DNA of 64,000 nucleotides from an uncultured Paludibaculum sp. (GTDB lineage Bacteria; Acidobacteriota; Terriglobia; Bryobacterales; Bryobacteraceae): positions 186,001-250,000 of the forward strand of contig NZ_OY762269.1 in assembly GCF_963665245.1 (NCBI RefSeq), written 5' to 3'. Shown here in pieces: positions 1 to 7,977 of this stretch (the stretch's first letter is position 1; the number at the start of each line of letters is the position of its first letter). The notes under the pieces were generated by a model, which did no database searches, was not told the DNA's origin, and saw only the letters and a list, made by a program, of their open reading frames with translations. The translations under genes and the position numbers were made by a program.

Positions 1-1
1 C

Positions 2-2449
2 GTCCTCCCACCCGAAGAGCCGCTGCAAGTCTACGGATCGAAATGCAAGGACGCAGCCGACTTCACACGCATCACGCAGGCCTATGACAATGCAGCCCGC
101 CGCGGAGCATTGCGAGCGACTCACGCCGGGCGCGTGGGCAACACGGACCATCTCTGGGACCGGTGGGCACGTTCCCGTGGACCTGCTGGCCAGGCTGTCT
201 TGAGCAGCGCCAGCCCCGACTACCGCCATACCTGTTCGCCCGATCACATCATCGAGCTGCAAGTAGGTGGATCGGACGACCCGAACAACCTGCGGATTCT
301 CAACCGCAGCCGCAATCAGACGGCTGGCAGTTCGCTGAACTCTCAACAGATCACGCCGATGTTCCAGCACTATTTCGGCAACACGCCGACGAATCTGGAC
401 CGGTCGTACATCCAGTTCTCCCGCGCCATTCAGAAGGCCGACGATCCGCCCAGTGCCGACCCCTGCCTGGCGGGCGACCCCAATCCTTACCCGTGGAGCG
501 GCATCACGCAAAGCACCGACTATGCCTCCACGCTGAACGTCAATGCAGGCGGCAATCCCATCGTCATCGGCTATGGCCGGCGTACCGAAACCGCCGCGCC
601 GTTTACTGTCAATCCCGACCATCAGTACGCCGTAGCCGGGCTCGAGCTGAAGCGCGTGACAGCGACTGCCCCGGCGCCGGTGATCAGCGCCAATGTCTCG
701 GCGCGTGTCCGCCGCCTGCCGCTGAAGAACCACACCATCCCGGATTTCGACTTGACCGTGGGGGCGGGCAACAACCTGGTCCTCTCACCAGCGGCGGCCG
801 CCAGCGACAATCTGCGGCTCACGTTCCCCTTCCTGAGCGAAGCTGCGATGACGCCCGCCATCGGCGCTTCGCAGTTGACGGCCCGCGGTGTGCTGCGCCC
901 CACGCTGCCCCTGTTGCGCTTCGCGGAGATCAACATGGAGATTCGCGACCAGTCACTGTTCGCGAACGCGCAGATCCCCAACGATCGGATTCGCCAGGCG
1001 TTGCCCGTGCCCGGGCTCGTCATCGAGAACTGCAACCTGGGCATTGCGGTGACGCAGGGCGAGTTCTCCGCCACCGGCGGATTCGGTTTCCGCTTCGGAT
1101 CCATGGCGACCGGTTCGATCACCGCGTCGCTTTCAAATACGCGCGGATTCAGTGCGTTGGGCACCATCAACATGCACATCCCCGGCATCGATCAGGCTAC
1201 CGGCGAGGCATGGGTACGGAATCGTGTCTTCGGCGCGCGCCTCACAGTGGGCAGGGACAATCTGCGGCTGCCCGGAGTGCAATCGGCGCGCCTGGTGGTG
1301 GAAGTCAACGGCGACGGCGCGCTGTCCGGAACCGGCAACGTGGTTCTACGCATCCCCGGCCTGCGCGATGCCACGCTGAACTTCACCGCCAACTCACAAG
1401 GGCAATACGCCATCACCGGCGCAGCTACCGGCACCATCCCCGGGTTGCGGGATCCTCGGCTGGAGCTCAGTTTCGCCAACGGCGCCTTCTCGGGCACCGG
1501 GTCGGCAGGGTTCGTCATTCCCGGCTTCGAGGGCGGCCGCGTCAATCTACGATATGCACAGGGCGCGTTCTCGGGCGACGCCAGCATCGACTATAGGCGC
1601 GGCCGCCTGTCGGGCCGGCTCTTCGCGCGGTTGAGTCCGCAGTCCAGGCTTAGCGGCGGCGGCGAACTCACCTATCAGATTGTGCCCGGCCTGACGGCGG
1701 CCATCGGCATGGAGATCCGGGAAGACGGCACCACGCGCATTCAGGGCGAGCTGCGTCTGCCGGATCCCATCGTTCTGTTCCCCGAGTACGCCTACGACCG
1801 GCGCCTGTTCGGGGTGTCCATCGATATTCCGATCTTCGGTATTTCGTTCGGCAGCCGCAGCGTTGGTATCATCGCGAACATCTCCGCGTCGATGAACGCG
1901 CACGCGGGTATTGGTCCGGGGCAGATCCGGCGGCCTCGCATCATGGCCGCGTTCGAACCCAGCGAAGAAGCGAATCCAGCCAGCTTCCAGGCTTCGGGCG
2001 AATTGTACGTGCCGGCCTCTGCCGGTCTGTCATTGGTTGTCAGTGGCGGCATCGGCGCCAGTCTACTGATCGTGAAGGCGCTCGGAGGAATTCAGGCGAC
2101 GGGCACCGCCGGATTGGAGGGCGCCCTCTCGGTGCCCATCACATTGGCCTATCAGGCCGGCAAGTTCAACGTTACTGGAGCTGCCGAACTGTACGCGCAG
2201 CCTAAGCTGCGATTCCAACTCGACGCTTTTGCACGAGTGGATGCGGACCTCCTGCTCACCACCATCGAGCTGTACTCAAAGACCTGGCGGCTGGCGGCGT
2301 TTGAATGGGGCACCGACTTCCGCATCGGGCTCCGCTTCCCGGTTAGCTACACCTTTGGCGAGCCGTTCCGCCTGTCGCTGGATCAGGTTCAGTTCATCGC
2401 GCCCCAAGTGGACGTGCGCCGGCTCATGCGCGATCTGTTGCCGAGATAG
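2..2449 (+). CDS. Large beta-repeat protein with HNH-like motif, 5' truncated (eCIS-associated, possible cargo)
   Basis: The reading frame is open from the left edge of the window, so the true start lies outside. A TTG at 110 is only an internal candidate. At about 233-318 the protein reads CSPDHIIELQVGGSDDPNN followed by a conserved NLRIL and an Asn-rich tail, which resembles a His-Me finger (HNH) nuclease core: DH, GG.D, NL. The usual last His appears to be Asn. The rest, to residue about 780, is a long Gly/Ala/Ser-rich beta domain with imperfect repeats of roughly 25 residues, each marked by an I/L-P-G turn (IPGL, LPGV, IPGF). It lies 9 nt upstream of the tube-adaptor gene, at the head of the visible baseplate operon. 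eCIS loci usually carry their DUF4157-type cargo or toxin genes inside the cluster, so a cargo role is plausible but inferred. A structural role is the alternative. Confidence 0.6.
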   Translation, partial: VLPPEEPLQVYGSKCKDAADFTRITQAYDNAARRGALRATHAGRVGNTDHLWDRWARSRGPAGQAVLSSASPDYRHTCSPDHIIELQVGGSDDPNNLRILNRSRNQTAGSSLNSQQITPMFQHYFGNTPTNLDRSYIQFSRAIQKADDPPSADPCLAGDPNPYPWSGITQSTDYASTLNVNAGGNPIVIGYGRRTETAAPFTVNPDHQYAVAGLELKRVTATAPAPVISANVSARVRRLPLKNHTIPDFDLTVGAGNNLVLSPAAAASDNLRLTFPFLSEAAMTPAIGASQLTARGVLRPTLPLLRFAEINMEIRDQSLFANAQIPNDRIRQALPVPGLVIENCNLGIAVTQGEFSATGGFGFRFGSMATGSITASLSNTRGFSALGTINMHIPGIDQATGEAWVRNRVFGARLTVGRDNLRLPGVQSARLVVEVNGDGALSGTGNVVLRIPGLRDATLNFTANSQGQYAITGAATGTIPGLRDPRLELSFANGAFSGTGSAGFVIPGFEGGRVNLRYAQGAFSGDASIDYRRGRLSGRLFARLSPQSRLSGGGELTYQIVPGLTAAIGMEIREDGTTRIQGELRLPDPIVLFPEYAYDRRLFGVSIDIPIFGISFGSRSVGIIANISASMNAHAGIGPGQIRRPRIMAAFEPSEEANPASFQASGELYVPASAGLSLVVSGGIGASLLIVKALGGIQATGTAGLEGALSVPITLAYQAGKFNVTGAAELYAQPKLRFQLDAFARVDADLLLTTIELYSKTWRLAAFEWGTDFRIGLRFPVSYTFGEPFRLSLDQVQFIAPQVDVRRLMRDLLPR

Positions 2450-2458
2450 AGGAAGGAA

Positions 2459-3091
2459 ATGGTCACCAAGGGAGCACTTATCAGTTTCGCCGGCGGCTTC
2501 ATCGGGCCCATTCCCGACATCATCGTCTTTCAGTACAACCCCTCCGAGCTGAGCCGCAGCCTGTCGCAGCGCCGAGTGGCGCCATGCGGCGGTGGCGACC
2601 CGACGCAGGCGGAGCCGTTTCGCATCGATGGCCCGCCGAACGAGACTATCACGCTGAAGGCCGAGTTTAACGGCGACGACATGTCGATGGACGGCAACCC
2701 CATCACACCGCTCGTAGGCGTCCGGCCGGCATTGGGTGCGCTGGAAATGCTGCTCTACGCGAAGGGTGAACAGGCGCTCAGCGCGATCCTGCGCGCGCCG
2801 GGCTCGTTGACGACTCCGCCCGACGAGTTGCCGCTGGTGATCTTCGCCTGGGGGCCCGGACGTGTGCTGCCGGTGCGCCTCACCGCTCTCACCGTGCGCG
2901 AGCAGGAGTTCGACGCGTTGTTGAACCCCATCCGCGCGGAAGTGGACATATCTCTCGAAGTGCTCAAGCGGCTGCCGCGCGACCATGTAGCCCGCGGCAT
3001 CTACGACTACACGGAAAAGCAGATGCGCGTCGTGGCGCGAATGCAAATGATCAACAACGTCCAATCGCTCCTGTCAGGACTTCTCCCCTAA
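2459..3091 (+). CDS. Contractile injection system tube adaptor protein (Afp7-type N-terminal domain)
   Basis: This 210-residue protein begins with the FQYNPSELSRS signature (residues about 24-34) typical of the N-terminal domain of CIS tube/LysM adaptor proteins, which sit between the inner tube and the spike hub in eCIS and phage-like particles. No LysM is seen in its C-terminal half; a separate short protein follows directly. The start is ATG at 2459, preceded by a purine-rich GAGGAAGG stretch. It starts 9 nt after the preceding stop and ends 3 nt before the next ATG, so it is clearly part of one operon. The family call rests on the motif and the gene order, and both agree. Confidence 0.8.
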   Translation: MVTKGALISFAGGFIGPIPDIIVFQYNPSELSRSLSQRRVAPCGGGDPTQAEPFRIDGPPNETITLKAEFNGDDMSMDGNPITPLVGVRPALGALEMLLYAKGEQALSAILRAPGSLTTPPDELPLVIFAWGPGRVLPVRLTALTVREQEFDALLNPIRAEVDISLEVLKRLPRDHVARGIYDYTEKQMRVVARMQMINNVQSLLSGLLP

Positions 3092-3094
3092 GCC

Positions 3095-3376
3095 ATGTTT
3101 GAACGCGGAAGCAGATACGAGAAAGTACCCACCTATACGGTGCCCAATGCGCAGGGTGAACCGGTATCCATTGTCAAAGTACGCCTGCTACCGGAGGTCG
3201 AGGGCGTTGTGACACGCACAATTCTTCAGCAGGATCGCGTCGACTTGCTCGCCTATGAATGCTATCGGCGCGCCGATCTCTTCTGGCGCATCGCCGATGC
3301 CAACGAGGTGATGGATCCGGCCGAGCTGACCAATGAAGTCGGGAAGGCCATAGAGATTCCATCGCAGCCTGAATAA
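3095..3376 (+). CDS. Short LysM/tail-X-like protein of the injection system
   Basis: This 93-residue protein has the size and position of phage tail protein X (gpX), a LysM-like fold that binds the hub. The central stretch, with DLLAYECYRRADLFWRIADAN (around residues 49-69) and a C-terminal GKAIEIP, matches the usual LysM/gpX pattern in which a starting residue and its ordering decide the baseplate hub contact. It lies between the tube adaptor and the gpD-like hub gene with gaps of only 3 nt on each side. The assignment is by pattern and synteny, and there is no catalytic motif to check. Confidence 0.7.
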   Translation: MFERGSRYEKVPTYTVPNAQGEPVSIVKVRLLPEVEGVVTRTILQQDRVDLLAYECYRRADLFWRIADANEVMDPAELTNEVGKAIEIPSQPE

Positions 3377-3379
3377 GCC

Positions 3380-4471
3380 ATGGCCGTTCCCAGCAACATC
3401 TCGATCAAGATCAACGGCGCGCCGGTTGACGACCAACTGCTGCTCACGCTGCAGTCGCTCGAGGTGGAGTTGGGCGTCCGCGAACAGGGCATCTTCCGGT
3501 GGAAGACCACCATGGGCCAGGACTCCGCGGGCGACTGGGCGACCTTCGCCGAACAGCGCTTCGCTCCCGGCAACATTGTCTCCATCGACGTCGGTCTCGA
3601 TACCAATCAGCGCAGCCTGATCCGCGGCTACCTGACGGAGTTCAAGATGAACTTCAATGCGGACCCGTGCTCTTCGTCGCTGGAAGTCGTCGGAATGGAC
3701 GCACTGGAGAAGATGAAGCGCAGCGAGCGCCGCCGCAATCTGGCCGGGCTCACGTTGAACGCGGCTGTCTCGCTGCTCTTCAACGACAGCCAGATTCTGC
3801 CGCCCACGTCCGGGGTCCCGAATACCGGAGCGGCCGACCCGAATGGCCAGCCGCCCACCCAGGCGCAGAATGATCTCGAGTTCATTCGCCGTCTGGCCGA
3901 CGAGAACAACTGCGAGGTGTACGTGGAGCCCATCAATGGCACGGATCAGGGCTTCTTCCAGCCGCTTAACCTCGCCGGCGCGCCGGAGATCCCCACCGCC
4001 ATCATGATTCAGCAAGGCCCCATCAACCATGTCCGCAACGCATCGTTTTATTACGATCTCACTGGTCCCACGGCGGTCACTGCGAACTTCGTCGACGCAA
4101 ACGGCCGCGCGCTCGGCGACCCAGTACGGGTGGATCTGCGGGACAACCTCTCTTCCTTCGACAAGACTCTGTTGGGTCCGCCGGGCTTTGCGAAGGTCGA
4201 GCGCCTGCAACGCTCCGGGTCCGAGACGCGTGAACACCTTCAGGCCCGCTGCGCCGCGCTTCTGGAGCGGAATTCTTGGGTTGTTCTGGGCAAGGGCGAA
4301 CTGGATACGCAAGCGTACGGTGACCTGCTATTCCCCCGTCACCGGGTTCGTGTCCAGGGAGCGGCCGGTTCGTTCAGCGGTAGCTATCTCGTCTGGAAGG
4401 TGAAGCACACGCTCACCCGTGAGCAGCACTGCCAGACGTTTGAGCTGCGAAGGAAGCTGGGGGTGAACTGA
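3380..4471 (+). CDS. gpD-like baseplate hub protein (phage late control D family, VgrG N-terminal fold)
   Basis: At 363 residues this protein matches the phage late-control gpD/Afp8 N-terminal class: a trimeric hub that forms the upper half of the central spike. The opening SIKINGAPV, a mid-protein EFIRRLADENNCEVYVEP and a C-terminal stretch ending VWKVKHTLTREQHCQTFELRRKLG are characteristic of this family. The OB-fold/needle half is encoded by the next gene, so hub and needle are split in two as in phage P2 and are not fused as in VgrG. Its stop overlaps the next ATG (ATGA at 4471). No enzymatic C-terminal extension is visible. Confidence 0.85.
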   Translation: MAVPSNISIKINGAPVDDQLLLTLQSLEVELGVREQGIFRWKTTMGQDSAGDWATFAEQRFAPGNIVSIDVGLDTNQRSLIRGYLTEFKMNFNADPCSSSLEVVGMDALEKMKRSERRRNLAGLTLNAAVSLLFNDSQILPPTSGVPNTGAADPNGQPPTQAQNDLEFIRRLADENNCEVYVEPINGTDQGFFQPLNLAGAPEIPTAIMIQQGPINHVRNASFYYDLTGPTAVTANFVDANGRALGDPVRVDLRDNLSSFDKTLLGPPGFAKVERLQRSGSETREHLQARCAALLERNSWVVLGKGELDTQAYGDLLFPRHRVRVQGAAGSFSGSYLVWKVKHTLTREQHCQTFELRRKLGVN

Positions 4472-5007
4472 TGAGCAGTGGCGATGTGATGGGACGGGTG
4501 CTTTCTGAGTTGGTGCAGGAACGCAACCGCAAGTTCTATGGGAAGTATCGCGGCGTCGTGAGCGACAACAACGATCCCGCCGCGAGCGGACGCCTCAAGG
4601 CCAAGGTGCCGGAGCTGTTCGATGACCAGGAGACAGGCTGGGCCCTGCCGTGCGTGCCCTATGCCGTCGACGGTGCGGGCTTCCTCATGATGCCGGAGGT
4701 CGATGCAACCGTCTGGATCGAGTTTGAAGCCGGCGATCCGTCCCGCCCCATCTGGGCGGGCTGCTGGTGGCCCTCCGGCAAGGCGCCGGCCGTGACCGAA
4801 CCGGACGTGAAGGTCATTCACACGTCGGGCGGAAACAAGATCACGTTGGACGACACGTCCGGCAGCGAGAAGATCACGATCGAGGACGCCAGCGGAGCGA
4901 CGCTGACGATCAGTCAACAGAGCATCGAGATCAAAAAAGGTGGCATGAAGATCGAATTGACCGACAGCCAGGTGTCGGTCAACGACGGCGCATTGACGGT
5001 GATGTGA
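4471..5007 (+). CDS. gpV-like spike protein (OB fold plus short beta-prism)
   Basis: This 178-residue protein starts with a helix and then a gp5/gpV OB domain (residues about 25-105), seen as GKYRGVVSDNNDPAASGRLK followed by a GWALPCVPYA strand and a PIWAGCWW end motif. The remainder is a short series of alternating strands (KITLDD, KITIED, TLTIS, SIEIKKGG, KIELTDSQVSV) typical of the triple-stranded beta-prism needle. It would trimerise under the gpD-like hub and carry the PAAR-like tip encoded next. The stop overlaps the PAAR gene start by one base. There is no lysozyme domain. Confidence 0.85.
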   Translation: MSSGDVMGRVLSELVQERNRKFYGKYRGVVSDNNDPAASGRLKAKVPELFDDQETGWALPCVPYAVDGAGFLMMPEVDATVWIEFEAGDPSRPIWAGCWWPSGKAPAVTEPDVKVIHTSGGNKITLDDTSGSEKITIEDASGATLTISQQSIEIKKGGMKIELTDSQVSVNDGALTVM

Positions 5008-5339
5008 TGGCAGCGGCAATTCTCCAACAGGGCTGTACGATGATGTGCCCGCACGGCGGACAGGTCACGGTCATCCCGTCCCAGACAAAGATGAAGCTCA
5101 GCGGCGCGCCGGCGCTTCTGGCTCGTGACGCCACCATCGTCGCGGGTTGCGCCTTTGCGCCCGGTCCCAAGCCGCAACCGTGCGTGACAGTGCAGTGGGT
5201 GGGCGAGGCAACGCGCGTGAAGGCGGATGGACAGCCAGTACTGCTTCAGTCGAGCAGCGGCCTCTGCAAATCAGCCGAGGGCATTGTACAGGGCACCGTG
5301 ATCATCACGGGAGCGCAGACCAAGGTGAGCGGCGAATGA
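5007..5339 (+). CDS. PAAR-like spike-tip protein
   Basis: This 110-residue protein begins at the ATG that overlaps the previous stop (TGATG at 5005-5009); longer upstream readings in this frame would run through the gpV gene. It is rich in Cys and short beta strands, with a CTMMCPHGG start and a later CAFAPGP...PCVTVQW stretch. PAAR-like tips of eCIS usually show this pattern: a small cone whose Cys/His residues bind metal at the spike apex. It sits directly between the spike and gp25 genes, as expected. The stop overlaps the following ATG (ATGA at 5336-5339). Confidence 0.78.
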   Translation: MAAAILQQGCTMMCPHGGQVTVIPSQTKMKLSGAPALLARDATIVAGCAFAPGPKPQPCVTVQWVGEATRVKADGQPVLLQSSSGLCKSAEGIVQGTVIITGAQTKVSGE

Positions 5340-5704
5340 AGAAACCCAGCAAGTACTACGGCTCGCCATTTCGCATCGACCCGCGTGGGCGGGCAGCCTC
5401 CGTCAACACCGACGAGCATGTGAACGACCTGATCGAAGCTGTTCTGTTCACACGTCCCGGGGAACGCGTCAACCTGCCCGACTTCGGCTGTGGCCTGCGT
5501 CAGTTGCTGTTTGCGCCTAACGGCGAACTGCTTGCATCAGCCACCGAAGCGCTGGTCGCCGCGGCTCTCAATCGCTGGCTGGCGGACTGGATCGTCGTCG
5601 AAAAGATCGAAATCGAAGCCGTGGATGCCCGCCTGTATGTGCGCCTGAACTATACACGGCGTGATACGCGCGAACCCGGCCGAGTGGAGTTTGTACAGTC
5701 ATGA
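5336..5704 (+). CDS. gpW/gp25-family baseplate wedge protein
   Basis: This 122-residue protein uses the ATG at 5336 that overlaps the preceding stop. It shows the GPW_gp25 hallmarks: an early YGSPFRID, a helix preceding LFTRPGERVNLPDFGCGL (residues about 39-57), and a C-terminal amphipathic strand region. This family links the sheath to the wedge and is among the most conserved parts of contractile machines. Its last bases overlap the start of the first gpJ-like gene (ATGA at 5701). No anomalies are visible. Confidence 0.88.
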   Translation: MKKPSKYYGSPFRIDPRGRAASVNTDEHVNDLIEAVLFTRPGERVNLPDFGCGLRQLLFAPNGELLASATEALVAAALNRWLADWIVVEKIEIEAVDARLYVRLNYTRRDTREPGRVEFVQS

Positions 5705-7977
5705 GCTGCTACCCGCCCGAAATCTGCAACGACAATCAGAGGCGCCGCGAACTCTCGGCGCCAGGTGCGCCGGTCAAAGGCATCCGCGCCGTTGAGGTCT
5801 TCAAGACCGCCCCGGGCGATCCGCTGGAGCAGCGCGTCCTCGTCGTCTACTTCTTCAACAACGCCATTCCCGCTCAACTGGACAACGCGCACTTGCAGAA
5901 GTTCTCCGTCCGCGGCGGAGTTCGTGTCACTGATGTGCGTGTGCAGTCGGTGCAGGCGTTCGCTGACCGTGTGGAGATCACCCTCGACAAATACGGCGAC
6001 TTCTCTGAGTACATCCTCGAGATCGACAGCAGCGAGTTGGACCCCATCTTCCGTTGCCGCAAATTTAGCTTCAAGGTCGATTGCCCCAATCCGTTCGACT
6101 GCCAGCCGCCAGACGCCCCGCCTGGGCCGCTGCCGATCGATCCGCCCATCGACTATCTCGCCAAGGACTACAAGAGCTTCCGGCGTGCTCTGCTCGACTT
6201 CCTGTCGCTGAGAGTACCCGGTTTCGACGAGACCAACGAGGGCGATCTGGGTGTCACCCTGGCGGAGCTGTTTGCGTATGCCGGAGATCAGCTCAGCTAC
6301 TATCAGGACGCCGTAGCGAACGAGGCCTACCTTCATACCGCCCGGCAACGGGTGTCGGTCAAAAGGCATGCGCGTTTGGTCGATTTCCGCATGCATGACG
6401 GGCTCGCTGCCCGCACTTACCTGCAGTTCCAGGTGAATCCGGCCATCGTCGTGCCTCAAGGCTGGGCGGTCCGAACCCGGGAAACGGACCCGGCTCGCGC
6501 CCAGATCTTCGAGACCGAAGCTTCAGTGGCCTGCGAACCCGAGCAGAACGCCATCACCATTCACACCTGGCACAACAAGCAGTGCTGCCTGTCGAAGGGG
6601 ACCACTTCGATGGACCTGCTCGGCAAGCTGTCCACTCTGAAGCTCGGGCAGTTCCTGCTGCTGGAAGAGATCCTTGGACCGGTCTCGGGTGTCACGCACC
6701 TCGCCCCCGAGGCAGCTGATGCGCAGCGCCGCCAGGTGGTGGTGGTTACTGGGATCGAGTTCCTGCAGGACCCGCTGCAGCCATCCGGCCAGAAGGACAT
6801 CACCCGCGTCACGTGGAGCGAAGGGGATGCCCTCCGGTTTGACTTCTGTCTGGAGCAAGTGATCATTGACACGATGCCCGTCGCGGCGACCGTAGTCCGC
6901 GGCAATCTTGCGGTCGCCAGTCACGGACAGACGGTAATCGAGAATGCCCTCGAGGGCCTGACGTTGAACCAGGGCCCCATCACCTGGCTAGCGCCGTGGC
7001 CCTCGACAGACCCTGCGGCCGGCCGGGCCCAGGCACAGGTCGAGGTAGCTGGAGCACTGTGGCGCCAGCAGGAATCCCTTCTCGACGCGGGGTCCAACGA
7101 TCAGGTCTACGTTGTCGATACCGATCTACAGGGCCGCGGCATCCTGCGATTTGGCGATCACGGTCTCGGACAGCCCTTGCCGGAGAACGCCGTCGTGGAT
7201 GTTGTGTACCGCGTCGGCAACGGCACGACGGGCAACGTAGGTGCCGATTCCCTGGTGCTGCCGGTGACTCCGCTGGGCGGAATGGGATCCGTCCGTAACC
7301 CCTTGCCTGCCTGGGGCGGCACCGATCCGCAATCGATCGTGGAGGTACGCCGGGATGCCCCCGAGGCCTTCCGTCAGGTCCAGTATCGCGCGGTAACACA
7401 GGCCGACTACGCCTCCGCGGCGGAGTCTGTGAAGGGTATCGCCGGGGCTGTGGCCGACTTCCGCTGGACCGGTAGTTGGCTCACCATTTTCGAGACCCTC
7501 GACCCCGTAGGCCGGGAAGGCGTGCCGCAGGCCTTGCGCCAGGCCGTCCTCGGACGCCTGAATAGCTGGCGCCAGGCAGGCTACGACCTTGAGGTTCGCG
7601 ATCCGGTCTATGTGCCCCTTGAGATCGCACTCACAGTCTGCATTCGCCCGGACTACTTCCGCGGCGACGTGCTGCGTGCCGTTGCGGATGCGCTCTCCAG
7701 CGGCTACCGTCTGGATGGCCAGCTCGGCTTCTTCCACCCCGACAACTTCACCTTCGCGCAGCCTCTGTATCTCAGCCAGCTCTACACAGCCGTGCAGAAG
7801 GTGGCGGGTGTGACCGCCGTGCACGCGACGAAGTTCAAGCGGCTGAACCGCATCGACTACGGCGAACTCGCCGCCGGTGTTCTGAAGACGGGTGCTCACG
7901 AGGTCCTGCGACTCGATAACGACCGCAGCCTGCCCGACAACGGGTTGCTGATTCTCACAGCGGAGGAAGGCAAATGA
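5701..7977 (+). CDS. Putative baseplate assembly protein, gpJ/Afp11-like (first copy)
   Basis: This 758-residue protein belongs by pattern to the putative baseplate assembly family related to phage P2 gpJ and Afp11, which forms wedge arms. Near residues 150-225 it has DYLAKDYKSFRRALLDFLSLRVPGF and EGDLGVTLAELFAYAGDQLSYYQD, the typical conserved block. A later block has GDHGLGQPLPENAVVDVVYRVGNGTTGNV, also characteristic. The N-terminus adds about 140 residues with Cys at 3 and 9 that the family core does not need. It overlaps both its neighbours by 4 nt. A second family member follows immediately, so the baseplate carries two different arm proteins. Confidence 0.85.
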   Translation: MSCYPPEICNDNQRRRELSAPGAPVKGIRAVEVFKTAPGDPLEQRVLVVYFFNNAIPAQLDNAHLQKFSVRGGVRVTDVRVQSVQAFADRVEITLDKYGDFSEYILEIDSSELDPIFRCRKFSFKVDCPNPFDCQPPDAPPGPLPIDPPIDYLAKDYKSFRRALLDFLSLRVPGFDETNEGDLGVTLAELFAYAGDQLSYYQDAVANEAYLHTARQRVSVKRHARLVDFRMHDGLAARTYLQFQVNPAIVVPQGWAVRTRETDPARAQIFETEASVACEPEQNAITIHTWHNKQCCLSKGTTSMDLLGKLSTLKLGQFLLLEEILGPVSGVTHLAPEAADAQRRQVVVVTGIEFLQDPLQPSGQKDITRVTWSEGDALRFDFCLEQVIIDTMPVAATVVRGNLAVASHGQTVIENALEGLTLNQGPITWLAPWPSTDPAAGRAQAQVEVAGALWRQQESLLDAGSNDQVYVVDTDLQGRGILRFGDHGLGQPLPENAVVDVVYRVGNGTTGNVGADSLVLPVTPLGGMGSVRNPLPAWGGTDPQSIVEVRRDAPEAFRQVQYRAVTQADYASAAESVKGIAGAVADFRWTGSWLTIFETLDPVGREGVPQALRQAVLGRLNSWRQAGYDLEVRDPVYVPLEIALTVCIRPDYFRGDVLRAVADALSSGYRLDGQLGFFHPDNFTFAQPLYLSQLYTAVQKVAGVTAVHATKFKRLNRIDYGELAAGVLKTGAHEVLRLDNDRSLPDNGLLILTAEEGK

